Assembly: GCF_004365175.1 (NCBI RefSeq)
Contig: NZ_SOCE01000002.1
Coordinates: 930,001-994,000 of the forward strand
Length of the DNA: 64,000 nucleotides
Origin: Kribbella voronezhensis
Lineage (GTDB): Bacteria > Actinomycetota > Actinomycetes > Propionibacteriales > Kribbellaceae
Reading direction: 5' to 3'
A program made the translations under genes and the position numbers. The notes beneath the pieces were generated by a model. It was given only the letters and a program-made list of their open reading frames with translations, searched no databases and had not been told where the DNA came from. Shown piece after piece: positions 1 to 7,925 of this stretch. How positions within the stretch are numbered: position 1 is the stretch's first letter; every line of letters starts with the position of its first letter.

Positions 1-882
1 CCGGTCGAAGATCCGGTCGAGGTCCTCGGCCTCGATTCCTGGCCCGGAGTCCTCGACCGTGACGACGCAGGTCCGGTCCAGCAACCGGCAGCCGAGGGTG
101 ATGGTGTCGCCGTCGGAGGTGAAGTGCACGGCGTTCTCGATCAGCGCGTCGATGGCCAACGTGATCCACTCGGGATCCACGGTGACGAGGCCGGTCGGGT
201 GGTTGCGGACCTGCCATCTCCGATCGGCGCTCGCCGACCAGTTGGTGCCCAGCTCTTCGACGAGCTCGGACAGGTCGGTCGGCCGGCGTCTCAGCCCCAC
301 GCCCGAGTCCGGCCGGGCCAGCGCGAGCAAGCGGTTCGACAAGGCCGACATCCGCTCCAGTTGGTTCAGCGCGACGGCGATCCCCGCCTTCGCGCCGGCC
401 GTCAGCCCGCTGATCGCCGCGAGTTCCAGATGGCCGCGCGCGATCGTCACGGGCGTCCTGATCGCGTGCGAGGTGTCCCGGAAGAACTCTCGTTCCCGCT
501 CCAGCCCGGCCAGTTGCCGCGCCGCCATCTCCTCGACCTGACGCAGGGCACTCGCCCGGCGCTGCGCGTGCCAGACCATCACTCCGACGACCATCGGCAG
601 CAGCGGGATCTCGGCCAGTTCGGCGCGCGCGAGGAAGCCCTCCTCGGCATGGGTCCACATCAGCCAGCCGCTCGGCAAGGTCATCGCGACCAGCAGCGCC
701 GCGGTCGGCACGACCGGCCAGACGCGGAATCCGTAAACCACGGCGACGCCCAGGAACATGATGTGGAACGGCGCCGCCTCGTGGCCCGGCAGCGCCACCA
801 TCAGGCCCGTCATCGCCAGCACGAAGACGCCGAGGCAGGCATCGATGGCCAGCCCGGCCCGCGGGCGCCGTGCAGCCCGCAC
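1..882 (-). CDS. Sensor histidine kinase (C-terminus cut by window edge)
   Basis: Membrane sensor kinase that should phosphorylate the response regulator encoded just upstream. The visible 294 residues begin with three or four hydrophobic segments (about residues 10-30, 40-70 and 88-101). They are followed by a dimerisation helix with the H box DTSHAIRTP (phospho-accepting His near residue 136), an N box (IENAV) and a G1 box (EDSGPGIE). The rest of the ATPase domain lies beyond base 1. The GTG at 882 was chosen because it follows the regulator's TGA by one base. No external sensing domain is visible, so the signal is probably sensed in or near the membrane. Family assignment is sure; the exact start is less so. 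Confidence 0.88.
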   Translation of the reverse strand, partial: MRAARRPRAGLAIDACLGVFVLAMTGLMVALPGHEAAPFHIMFLGVAVVYGFRVWPVVPTAALLVAMTLPSGWLMWTHAEEGFLARAELAEIPLLPMVVGVMVWHAQRRASALRQVEEMAARQLAGLEREREFFRDTSHAIRTPVTIARGHLELAAISGLTAGAKAGIAVALNQLERMSALSNRLLALARPDSGVGLRRRPTDLSELVEELGTNWSASADRRWQVRNHPTGLVTVDPEWITLAIDALIENAVHFTSDGDTITLGCRLLDRTCVVTVEDSGPGIEAEDLDRIFDR

Positions 883-883
883 C

Positions 884-1549
884 TCAGGCGCTCTGGAGTT
901 GGTAGCCGACATTGCGCACGGTCAGGATGAGGTCGGGCCGCACCTTGGCCCGCAACCGGCCGATACAGACGTCGACCACGTTGGTCGCCGGGTCGAAGTC
1001 GTAGCCCCAGACCTCGGAGAGCAGTTCCTGCCGTGAGCAGACCGCGCCCGGGTTGCGCATCAGGTGCAACAGCAGCAGGAACTCGCGCTGCGACAACACG
1101 GTCGGCTTGCCGTCCACCACCAGCCGCCGGGCCTGCAGGTCCAGCACGATGTCGCCGACCTGCAGGATGTCTCGCCGCTTCGACGCGCCGTTCTCCTGCA
1201 GGCGGCTGCGCACCCGGGCGATGAGTTCCCGGACGGCGAACGGCTTGGCCAGGAAGTCCACCGCCCCCAGTTCGAGACAGGAGATCCGCAGCTGGACATC
1301 GCCGGTGGCCGACAAGATGAGCACCCGCAGGCCGGGGTCCTGTGCCATCAGCGCGGACAGCACCGCCTCGCCGTGGACGCCAGGCATGACCAGGTCGAGC
1401 ACGACCAGGTCGGGGCGCTCGGTCAGCGCCAGCCGGATTCCGTCGTGCCCGTTCGTCGCCGTCAGGACCTGGTAGGCCTCGGTCTCCAGCGCGCCCCGGA
1501 CGAACCGGACCAGGTCGGGTTCGTCGTCTATCACCAAGATCTTGGTCAT
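884..1549 (-). CDS. OmpR/PhoB-family response regulator
   Basis: DNA-binding response regulator of 221 residues. The receiver domain has the acidic pair D8-D9, phospho-acceptor D52 (VLDLVMPG), T82 and K102. A winged-helix Trans_reg_C domain follows from about residue 125 (SQREFLLL, VDVCIGRLR). The ATG at 1549 is preceded by a G-rich Shine-Dalgarno stretch (GAGGGGGGC); an in-frame ATG 153 bases further upstream would only add a non-homologous tail. It is the first gene of a two-gene operon with the sensor kinase, separated from it by one base. Its target genes are not evident from the window. Confidence 0.93.
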   Translation of the reverse strand: MTKILVIDDEPDLVRFVRGALETEAYQVLTATNGHDGIRLALTERPDLVVLDLVMPGVHGEAVLSALMAQDPGLRVLILSATGDVQLRISCLELGAVDFLAKPFAVRELIARVRSRLQENGASKRRDILQVGDIVLDLQARRLVVDGKPTVLSQREFLLLLHLMRNPGAVCSRQELLSEVWGYDFDPATNVVDVCIGRLRAKVRPDLILTVRNVGYQLQSA

Positions 1550-1730
1550 CTCGCCCCCCTCAGGATGATGACCTTGTGTAGTCCTCCGCGGCCCATTGTG
1601 ATCAGGACTAGGCCGCCCGCGATAGGGCCAGACGTCCCTGAACGGGTGGAGATTCACTAACGCCTGGTGATCGGACAGCGAACGAGGGCTCTTCGCTGAC
1701 ACAGAGCAATCTGCCGACCACCCGGTGTCG

Positions 1731-1748
1731 GCTGAGGCGTACCTCAGC
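1731..1748 (-). terminator. Hairpin overlapping the yihY-like stop codon
   Basis: GCTGAGG (1731-1737) and CCTCAGC (1742-1748) form a perfect 7-bp stem with the four-base loop CGTA. The stem includes the stop codon of the YihY-family gene (1744-1746). It could terminate that transcript ahead of the two-component operon, but there is no clear T-run, so terminator function is inferred. Confidence 0.4.
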
Positions 1749-2766
1749 TGGGATCTGCGGGTGGCCGGTCGTCCCGCGGGGGCTCGGGGGTGGGCGGTTC
1801 GAAGGTGACTTCGATCGTTTCGGTGGACTTGTGGCGTTGGGCCTGGGCGTACATCGCGTAGGCGCGGTGGTCGGCAGGTGTCAGGTCGGTGGCCGAGTCG
1901 GTGAACAGCGCCAGCAGCGAGCGCGGGTAGAGGTGGTGCGCGATCACCGAGTTGAGTTCCGCGCCGATGACGGCGATCACCGAGGCGGCGTAGATGAGCC
2001 CGATCAGTCCCAGGGTCAGCGCGAATACGGCGTTCACCTCGCTGGTCTTCGCCAGGACGTCGTTGACGTAGACGCCGCCGAGACGCTCGAGCAGATGCCA
2101 GCCGAGAGCGGTGAACAGCGCACCCGGGACGATCTTGCGAAGAGGCGGCCGCGGCCTTCTCCCGGGGCGCAAGCAGAGGGTCAGCATGGCTGTGAGCACC
2201 AGGACGGAGCCGATCGAAACCAGCCAGCCCATGCCGTTGGCGACTCCGCTGGACAGGGACACCTGGCTGCCGACCAAGACGGTCAGCGTGGCGAAGCTGA
2301 GCACGGTGAAACCGGCCAGCGAGAGCAGTGCCCCGGACCGCAAGCGACCCCGGAACGGATCGGGGCGGCCGTTGCGGGGAACTCCCCAGGTGACGTTGAC
2401 CGCGTTCTGCAGCGCCTGCCCGAGCCCGATCACGCCGTACGCGGCGGCGAGGGTGCCGACGATGACGGCCGGGGCGCTGCCCTGCAGACCTTGCGGAGTC
2501 GCCAACTGGGTGCCGACGATCGGGAACTCCTTGAGCGCCGATTGCAGGACGGCCTTCTGCAGATCCTCGTTGCCCTGCAGGACGAAGCCGAGAACGGACG
2601 AGGAGATCAGCAGCATCGGGAAGATCGCGGCGAAGGCGTAGTACGTGATGATCACCGCGAGATAGCTGCCCTGGTCGTCGAAGAACTTGTACACCACGGC
2701 GAGCGGGAAGCCGAGCCGCCGATGCCGCCGCTGGGCAGCGTCCAACCGGCGTCCTAAGGTGCTCAC
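1744..2766 (-). CDS. YihY/BrkB-family inner membrane protein
   Basis: A 340-residue polytopic membrane protein of the YihY (formerly BrkB, wrongly called RNase BN) family. About six hydrophobic segments are visible, starting near residue 35 (YAFAAIFPMLLISSS) and including the family-typical Y-A-F-A-A-I-F-P stretch and a C-terminal LTLGLIGLIYAASVIAVIGA segment. The C-terminus is proline-rich and cytosolic. The biochemical role of the family is not established. The GTG at 2766 is the first in-frame start. The gene stands alone, about 75 bp downstream of the sigma-factor gene and on the same strand. Confidence 0.9.
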   Translation of the reverse strand: MSTLGRRLDAAQRRHRRLGFPLAVVYKFFDDQGSYLAVIITYYAFAAIFPMLLISSSVLGFVLQGNEDLQKAVLQSALKEFPIVGTQLATPQGLQGSAPAVIVGTLAAAYGVIGLGQALQNAVNVTWGVPRNGRPDPFRGRLRSGALLSLAGFTVLSFATLTVLVGSQVSLSSGVANGMGWLVSIGSVLVLTAMLTLCLRPGRRPRPPLRKIVPGALFTALGWHLLERLGGVYVNDVLAKTSEVNAVFALTLGLIGLIYAASVIAVIGAELNSVIAHHLYPRSLLALFTDSATDLTPADHRAYAMYAQAQRHKSTETIEVTFEPPTPEPPRDDRPPADPS

Positions 2767-2842
2767 GCCCCCAACCGTACGATCCCGGCCCAGGTCACTC
2801 GCGCCGAGGCGCGGTCACGAGACCGACAATCTGCGCGGCGGC

Positions 2843-3415
2843 TCAGTCGTGGCGGGGGAGCAGGTGGGCCTTGAGACAGGCCCGGGCCCGGCTGATCCGG
2901 GACTTGACGGTGCCGACCGGGATGCCGACCTGGTCGGCGATCTCGTCGTAGCTCAGCTCGTAGATGTCGCGCAGCATCACCGACGTGACCGTCTCGGGCA
3001 GGTCGGTCTCCAACTGCTCCAGCGCGTCGAGCAGATCCAGCCGGGTGCCGGCCACCACGCTGGTGGTGCGCGGATCGGGCCGGTCGTACCTGGCCGGGCG
3101 GTCGTCGTCCTGCCAGGCCGCGGTGTTCTCGACGGCGCGGCGCTTCAGGCGCCGGTAGGTCTCGCGGGCGGCGTTCGAGGCGACCACGTGCACCCAGGTG
3201 GAGAACCGGCTCCGGCCGGAGAAGGTGCCGATCTTCGTGGCGATCGCCAGCAGCGCGTCCTGGCAGGCGTCCTCGGCGTCGGCGCGATGCGGCAGCACCC
3301 GCTGGCAGATCCGCATCACCTGCGGCTGTACCCGGCGGATCAGCTCGTCCAGCAGAGCGGGATCCTGCGCAGCGCGCCGGGCCAGTTCGTCGAGCGCGTC
3401 CGCGTCGTTCGCCAT
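2843..3415 (-). CDS. ECF-type RNA polymerase sigma factor
   Basis: A sigma-70 family factor of about 190 residues with region 2 (RFSTWVHVVASNAARETYRR, -10 recognition) and region 4 (SYDEIADQVGIPVGTVKSRI, -35 recognition helix). ECF factors redirect RNA polymerase to a small regulon. No zinc-binding anti-sigma gene is adjacent; a Ser/Thr kinase gene is instead divergent 21 bp away, and kinase control of the factor is a reasonable guess. The ATG at 3415 was chosen. A second in-frame ATG at 3427 would leave only nine bases to the kinase start, so the transcript may be leaderless in either case. Confidence 0.9.
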   Translation of the reverse strand: MANDADALDELARRAAQDPALLDELIRRVQPQVMRICQRVLPHRADAEDACQDALLAIATKIGTFSGRSRFSTWVHVVASNAARETYRRLKRRAVENTAAWQDDDRPARYDRPDPRTTSVVAGTRLDLLDALEQLETDLPETVTSVMLRDIYELSYDEIADQVGIPVGTVKSRISRARACLKAHLLPRHD

Positions 3416-3436
3416 GGCGTTGAGCATAATGACGCC
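3416..3436. promoter_or_regulatory. 21-bp divergent promoter between sigma factor and kinase
   Basis: Only 21 bp separate the two divergent start codons. On the plus strand CATAAT (3425-3430) lies six bases before the kinase ATG, which is the spacing of a -10 hexamer to a leaderless start. On the minus strand CATTAT (3431-3426) sits ten bases before the sigma ATG. The two hexamers overlap almost completely, so one A/T core appears to serve both directions. Promoter function is inferred from sequence and spacing alone. Confidence 0.45.
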
Positions 3437-4798
3437 ATGGTCCAGCCCTCCCACTTCGGCCGCTACGCCGTGATCCGAAGGCTGGGCAGCGGTGGGTTCG
3501 CCGCTGTCTGGCTCGCCCGGGACGAGGAGCTGGACGCCGAGGTCGCGGTCAAGGTGCTGGCGGAGCACTGGGTCGACGATCTCGACGTACGCCGTCGCTT
3601 CGTCGAGGAAGGCCGTTTCCTGCGCAAGGTCGAGTCGCCGTACGTCGTCGGCGTGCACGACATCGGCAGCACCGACGACGACCGGCCGTACCTCGTGCTC
3701 ACCTACGCCGATCGGGGCACGCTCGCCGACCGGATCAAAGCGGGCCCGCTTCCCTTGACCGACACAGTGGCGCTGATCGGCAACGTCAGCACCGGCCTGC
3801 AGGAACTGCACGACCGGGGTGTCCTGCATCGCGACGTGAAACCGGAGAACGTGCTCTTCCGCAGTACGCCGACAGGCGAGCGGGCGATGCTCGGCGATCT
3901 CGGCCTGGGCAAGTCGCTCGACGCGGTGTCGCGGGTGACGATGCCGGGCGGCACGCCGGCCTATGTCGCACCGGAGCAGGTGCGCGGCGACGTACTGGAT
4001 CCGCGCGCCGACCTGTACGCGTTGGCCGCGGTCACCTATGCCGCGCTGGCCGGCCAACCGCCGTACGGTGCGACCACTCTGGCCGCGGTGCTCGCCGTGG
4101 AGGGACCGCCGGCCTCCTTGCGGACGGTTCGCGACGACGTTCCTGCCGAGGTGGACGCCGTCATCCTGCGCGGGTTGAGCCGGGACCGGGAGCAACGGTG
4201 GCCGGACGTGCGGTCGTTCGCCGAGGCGCTGCGGGCGGCTGCTTTGGTTCCTGCCACCGTGCGCCGTCCTTCGGTGCGGCCATGGGTGGCGGCTACGGTC
4301 GCAGCGGCGGTGCTGGGGAGTGCCGGTGGCTATCTGGGTTGGCAGTACGGCGTGCAGCGCCAGCAGGTGCGGGTCGTGGATCAGCAGCAGGTGCTGTCGG
4401 TCGAACTGCCGCGCGGCTGGGCGCGTACCCGGGCCGGCGACGGCTGGCGACCACAGGGATCGACCGGCACTTTGCCCGGCCTGCTGGTGAGCTCCGACAA
4501 CGATTCGTGGAGCAAGGCCGACAGGAAGGTGCCGGGCGTCTTCGCCGGGGTCCTGCCGCCGGGGGAGCTGCCGTCGGCTGCCGGATTCCCTGTTCCTACG
4601 GGGTGCACGGTGTCGGCGGACTGGGTCGACAAGCCCTCGGTCGCAACGGCCAAGTATGTGGGTTGCCCGGCCGGCATGACGACGTACGAGCGAGTGAAGG
4701 AGATCCGCGGGGCGCTGGTGCGCATCCAGGTGCGTGCCGAGAACGATGCGCAAGCTCAGCAGGTGCTCGACTCGGTGGACTACACGCCAAGAAAATAA
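3437..4798 (+). CDS. Ser/Thr protein kinase with single TM segment and extracellular domain
   Basis: A 453-residue Hanks-type kinase. Visible are the glycine loop (LGSGGFAAV, residues 16-24), the ATP-binding lysine K39 (VAVKV), the catalytic loop HRDVKPEN (131-138) and GTPAYVAPE (172-180). The metal-binding DFG is DLG here (D154-L155-G156). After the kinase domain comes one membrane helix (around residues 280-300, WVAATVAAAVLGSAGGYLGW). A roughly 150-residue extracellular domain without PASTA repeats follows and is not recognised. It is divergent from the ECF sigma gene and convergent with a secreted-protein gene, so it may relay a cell-surface signal to the sigma factor. Confidence 0.93.
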   Translation: MVQPSHFGRYAVIRRLGSGGFAAVWLARDEELDAEVAVKVLAEHWVDDLDVRRRFVEEGRFLRKVESPYVVGVHDIGSTDDDRPYLVLTYADRGTLADRIKAGPLPLTDTVALIGNVSTGLQELHDRGVLHRDVKPENVLFRSTPTGERAMLGDLGLGKSLDAVSRVTMPGGTPAYVAPEQVRGDVLDPRADLYALAAVTYAALAGQPPYGATTLAAVLAVEGPPASLRTVRDDVPAEVDAVILRGLSRDREQRWPDVRSFAEALRAAALVPATVRRPSVRPWVAATVAAAVLGSAGGYLGWQYGVQRQQVRVVDQQQVLSVELPRGWARTRAGDGWRPQGSTGTLPGLLVSSDNDSWSKADRKVPGVFAGVLPPGELPSAAGFPVPTGCTVSADWVDKPSVATAKYVGCPAGMTTYERVKEIRGALVRIQVRAENDAQAQQVLDSVDYTPRK

Positions 4799-4837
4799 GG
4801 CGATGCGGCCTCCCTTGGTCGGGAGAGCCGCACCGCC
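4799..4837. terminator. Bidirectional hairpin terminator
   Basis: The 46 bp between two convergent genes contain a long inverted repeat: GGCGATGCGGC-CTCCC on the left and GGGAG-A-GCCGCACCGCC on the right, around the loop TTGGTC. The stem is about 16 bp with one mismatch and one bulged A. It can serve both the kinase gene and the secreted-protein gene. Confidence 0.7.
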
Positions 4838-4844
4838 TCGGATG

Positions 4845-6026
4845 TCAGTGGCCGAGCTGGTAGGGCCGGTTGTTGCTGTCGCCGGTGCCCTTTTTCAAGG
4901 GGGCGGCCAGCTCGCAGGTTCCGGTCTTCGGTGCGCAGCGGGCGATGGCGGTCCGGCCGCTTTGCTCGGCGAGCACCAGCACGTGGTCGGTGTCCTCCAT
5001 CACGGTGGAAATGATGGCGACCTGCGAACCGCCCGACCACTCACGGATCGCCTTGCCGGTCTTGAGATCCAGCGCCGCGAACAGCCCGTCGCCGTACCCG
5101 TCCCGGTACGCCGGGCCGCCGAGGGCGAAGTCGCTGCCGCTCCGCAGTTCGTCGACCGCATAGGTACAGGTCGTCCAGCGCTTGCCGGCAGCAGGCAGGT
5201 CGACGAGCGCGGTGCAGCTACCGTCGTTGGCCTGCGAAACGATCGACGCCGCGAGCTGGAGGTCCGACGACACCGCGGACGGGGACGGTGCCGCATTGAT
5301 CGCCTTCGGCGCAGTGTCGCCGGCCGTCCACTTGTAGAGGGTCTGCTTGCCGGTCTTGGACAACGCGCTGAAGTACACCTCGCTGCCCTGTACGGCGTGC
5401 ACGACCGCTCCGTGCTCACCGGCGCGCTGCAGCGAGTACTTCGTGCCGCTGGCGTTGTCGCGCCAGGTCAGCGTGAAACGGGGCAGCTCTGTGCCGTCCG
5501 CAGAGGTCGGCTGTACGGCGTACGCGCTGGTCGTCTGGTCAGTCGACGACAGTACGGAGTTGACGTCGCTGACGGACTCCCGGCGGGAGCCGGCGCTCCA
5601 GGTCGTGAGCACGCCCTTCCCGTCGTCCTTCGGGCTGTGCAGAACGAGTGCGCTGTCGGTCCCTGCCCTGGCAACATCCCAGACCGGGCCGTCCGAGGCC
5701 GGCAAGGTGAACTGGGTCTGGCCGAAGCGCACGGTGCGGCCGTCGACGTACGCCGTACTCGGTGCCGCACCTTGCTTCAGCTTGCTCAGGTCGAGCGTCA
5801 GCTTGACCGGCCGGCTCTGCGCCGACGTGGTCGCGCTCGATGGCTTGGTCGATGTGGTGGACTTCGTCGGTGCGGGGTGGCTCACGCTGTCGATCGGCTT
5901 GACGCCGCCCCCACCGGACGCCGCCGCCAGCGTTGGCGTCTGCTGCGCCGCAACCAGCGCGCCCGCAACCACGGCAGCAACCGAAACCCCCGTCACCAGG
6001 CCGGCCAGCTTGATATTCCGATTCAT
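4845..6026 (-). CDS. Secreted protein of unknown function, propeller-like
   Basis: A 393-residue protein starting with a signal peptide or anchor (LAGLVTGVSVAAVVAGALVA). A Ser/Thr/Pro/Lys-rich linker (about residues 45-70) follows, then a domain of repeating strand-like units such as TLTWRDNASGTKYSLQRA and LFAALDLKTGKAIREW, reminiscent of a beta-propeller. Four cysteines in the C-terminal half could form disulfides. No enzyme motif is seen. It faces the receptor-kinase gene across a shared terminator. A periplasmic or cell-wall sensor or binding role would be speculative. Confidence 0.75.
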   Translation of the reverse strand: MNRNIKLAGLVTGVSVAAVVAGALVAAQQTPTLAAASGGGGVKPIDSVSHPAPTKSTTSTKPSSATTSAQSRPVKLTLDLSKLKQGAAPSTAYVDGRTVRFGQTQFTLPASDGPVWDVARAGTDSALVLHSPKDDGKGVLTTWSAGSRRESVSDVNSVLSSTDQTTSAYAVQPTSADGTELPRFTLTWRDNASGTKYSLQRAGEHGAVVHAVQGSEVYFSALSKTGKQTLYKWTAGDTAPKAINAAPSPSAVSSDLQLAASIVSQANDGSCTALVDLPAAGKRWTTCTYAVDELRSGSDFALGGPAYRDGYGDGLFAALDLKTGKAIREWSGGSQVAIISTVMEDTDHVLVLAEQSGRTAIARCAPKTGTCELAAPLKKGTGDSNNRPYQLGH

Positions 6027-6117
6027 GATGCCCTCCGAATAAGCCCTCAGTGTGTCCTACCGAAAGGCTTTGATGGTTGGCCGACACAATCGGTTCACGA
6101 GGCCGTCACCCGGCTGC

Positions 6118-6330
6118 TCAGTGGTCGTGCGGCCGGCCCATCTGCTCGGCGGTGAGGATGTGGGCGCCGGCGCCCGGGACGACCACGGTCTCCGCGTCGC
6201 TGTCGTCCCAGCGGACGAGGTACGGCGGTGCGCCGTCCGCCCCGTGGACCTCGAGGATCAGGCCGTGCCGCTTCCGGTCGTTCAGGTGCGTGCCTTCGAT
6301 CATCAGCCAATCACCGGGTGCCGCCTTCAT
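6118..6330 (-). CDS. DUF1918 domain protein
   Basis: A 70-residue protein matching the small DUF1918 family of actinobacteria: N-terminal GDWLMIEGTHLNDRKRHG, the hallmark PPYLVRWDDSD, and an ending rich in His (GRPHDH). The fold is expected to be a small SH3-like barrel; its function is unknown. Family members often lie among general stress genes, and here a hemerythrin-like gene is upstream on the same strand, separated by about 160 bp. Confidence 0.88.
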   Translation of the reverse strand: MKAAPGDWLMIEGTHLNDRKRHGLILEVHGADGAPPYLVRWDDSDAETVVVPGAGAHILTAEQMGRPHDH

Positions 6331-6491
6331 GATCCCGCTCCTTCCCCTCGGCTGCCCGCCGGCACCTCACCAGCGGCTTCCTTCCAGCAGACAGCGCCGA
6401 CGAGTCATCGGCAAGCCCGGGCACACCCTCGATGGCGCCCGTTGCTCGCGCGAGCGCGCAGGCCGAGGGCGCGCCGGACGGCGTGAAGTTG

Positions 6492-7049
6492 TCAGGTCGG
6501 GCGGTTGGTGAGGTGGTCGCGGAGGCGGTCGACCAGGCCCACACCGGGGCCGACCAGTTTGTGGAAGAGCTCGGAGTTCGGTGCCGACGGGTGCGGCCTG
6601 GTCGGGGCGACCTTCTTCGCCAGTTCGACCTTCTCCTTCAGGTCGATCAGCTTGGCGGCCGGGATGTGGGCCCGCAGCTGCGGGAACTGGTCGGTCTCTT
6701 CGTCCCGCACATGGTCGAGCAGCACTCGCCGAAGGTTGCCGAGGGCATCATCGAACTCGGCGCTGCCGGTGTCCGCCCCCTCGAGTTGCTTCATCAGTGT
6801 CTCGAGTTCCTTGTGTTCCTGGGTGTCGTGCTCGACGGCCTGGTCGCCGTTCGGCAGGTGGTCGCGCATCGCGGGGTAGACGAACATCTCCTCGGCGACC
6901 GAGTGCCGCACCAGTTCGGCGATGAGCTGGTCGGTCAGGTCCCGGCGCTGTTCGGCATCGGCGGTCGTGGTGATCTGGGCGACGAGTTCCTCGGCCTCGC
7001 GGTGGTCGGTGGTGAGGACGTCGATCACGTCCGGATCGGTGGCAGTCAT
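6492..7049 (-). CDS. Hemerythrin-like HHE domain protein
   Basis: A 185-residue cytosolic protein with a four-helix HHE domain. Putative iron ligands are H16 (DHREAEE), H49 with E53 (RHSVAEEMF), H74 and H78 (EHDTQEHKE), and H113 with E117 (DHVRDEE). Proteins of this class bind a di-iron site and sense or hold O2 or NO, often in oxidative-stress responses. The C-terminal 50 residues are a charged tail outside the family. The ATG at 7049 has GGAGG seven bases upstream. It appears monocistronic. Confidence 0.9.
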   Translation of the reverse strand: MTATDPDVIDVLTTDHREAEELVAQITTTADAEQRRDLTDQLIAELVRHSVAEEMFVYPAMRDHLPNGDQAVEHDTQEHKELETLMKQLEGADTGSAEFDDALGNLRRVLLDHVRDEETDQFPQLRAHIPAAKLIDLKEKVELAKKVAPTRPHPSAPNSELFHKLVGPGVGLVDRLRDHLTNRPT

Positions 7050-7124
7050 GGGTTCCTCCTGGTAGGGCAGTGAGCCCTGCGGGTACCCGGATCGAGTCGT
7101 CGTACGCGCTGCAACCCGAACGGA

Positions 7125-7925
7125 TCACCGCACGCGCTTGGCGAGCCGGCGTTCCGGGGCGGGAGCGGCTTCGGCGAGCAACTGGGTGTACTCGTGCTGC
7201 GGATCGAGGATCACGTCGTCGGCCGGGCCGTGCTCGACGACGGAGCCGCGGTACAGAACCATGATCTCGTCGCTGAAGTGCCGGGCCGTCGCGAGATCGT
7301 GGGTGATGTAGAGCACCCCGAGGTTCTCCTCCCGCTGCAGCGTCGCCAGCAGGTTGAGAACACCGAGCCGGATCGACACGTCGAGCATCGACACCGGTTC
7401 GTCGGCGACCAGGATCGCCGGCTCCGGCGCCAGCGCGCGGGCGATCGCGACGCGCTGCCGCTGACCACCGGACAGCTCGTGCGGCTTCCGGCCGGCGAAA
7501 TCCGGGTCCAGCCGGACCCGGTGCAGGAGGGCCAGGACTCGCTCGGCCACCTGCGCGCGCGAGAAGTCCGGGTGGTGCAGCCGCACCGGGCGGGCGAGGT
7601 GGTGGCCGATCGTGTGGTACGGGTTGAGAGACCCGAACGGGTCCTGGAACACCATCTGCACGGCCCTTCGATAAGCCGCGGCGCGCGCCCCTCGGTACCG
7701 CATGGGGTCGCCGTCGACCAGAATCGCCCCTGAGGTGGGCCGCTCGAGCTGCATCAGCAACTTCGCGATCGTCGACTTCCCCGATCCGGACTGACCGACC
7801 AGAGCGATGGTGCGCCCCGGCTCCAGCGTGAAGCTCACCTCGTCCACCGCGCGCAGTCGCGTGCTCCGCAGACCGTCGCGCAGCCGGTAGTCCTTGACCA
7901 CCTCGCGCATCTCCAGCACGGTCAT
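7125..7925 (-). CDS. ABC transporter ATP-binding protein, OppF/DppF type
   Basis: Second ATPase of the Opp/Dpp-type importer, 266 residues. It has Walker A GQSGSGKST (about residue 43), a Q loop (FQDPFGSLNPY), the signature LSGGQRQRVAIARAL, Walker B ILVADEP and the H loop ITHD. The gene is last in the operon and overlaps the upstream ATPase gene by four bases (ATGA). It should power uptake together with its partner ATPase and two permeases. Confidence 0.95.
   Translation of the reverse strand: MTVLEMREVVKDYRLRDGLRSTRLRAVDEVSFTLEPGRTIALVGQSGSGKSTIAKLLMQLERPTSGAILVDGDPMRYRGARAAAYRRAVQMVFQDPFGSLNPYHTIGHHLARPVRLHHPDFSRAQVAERVLALLHRVRLDPDFAGRKPHELSGGQRQRVAIARALAPEPAILVADEPVSMLDVSIRLGVLNLLATLQREENLGVLYITHDLATARHFSDEIMVLYRGSVVEHGPADDVILDPQHEYTQLLAEAAPAPERRLAKRVR

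Noticed and set aside
2843..4753. A 636-codon minus-strand frame running through the Ser/Thr kinase gene
   Set aside because: Only its last 190 codons are real (the ECF sigma factor). The rest is the antisense shadow of the kinase, which has full kinase motifs on the other strand.
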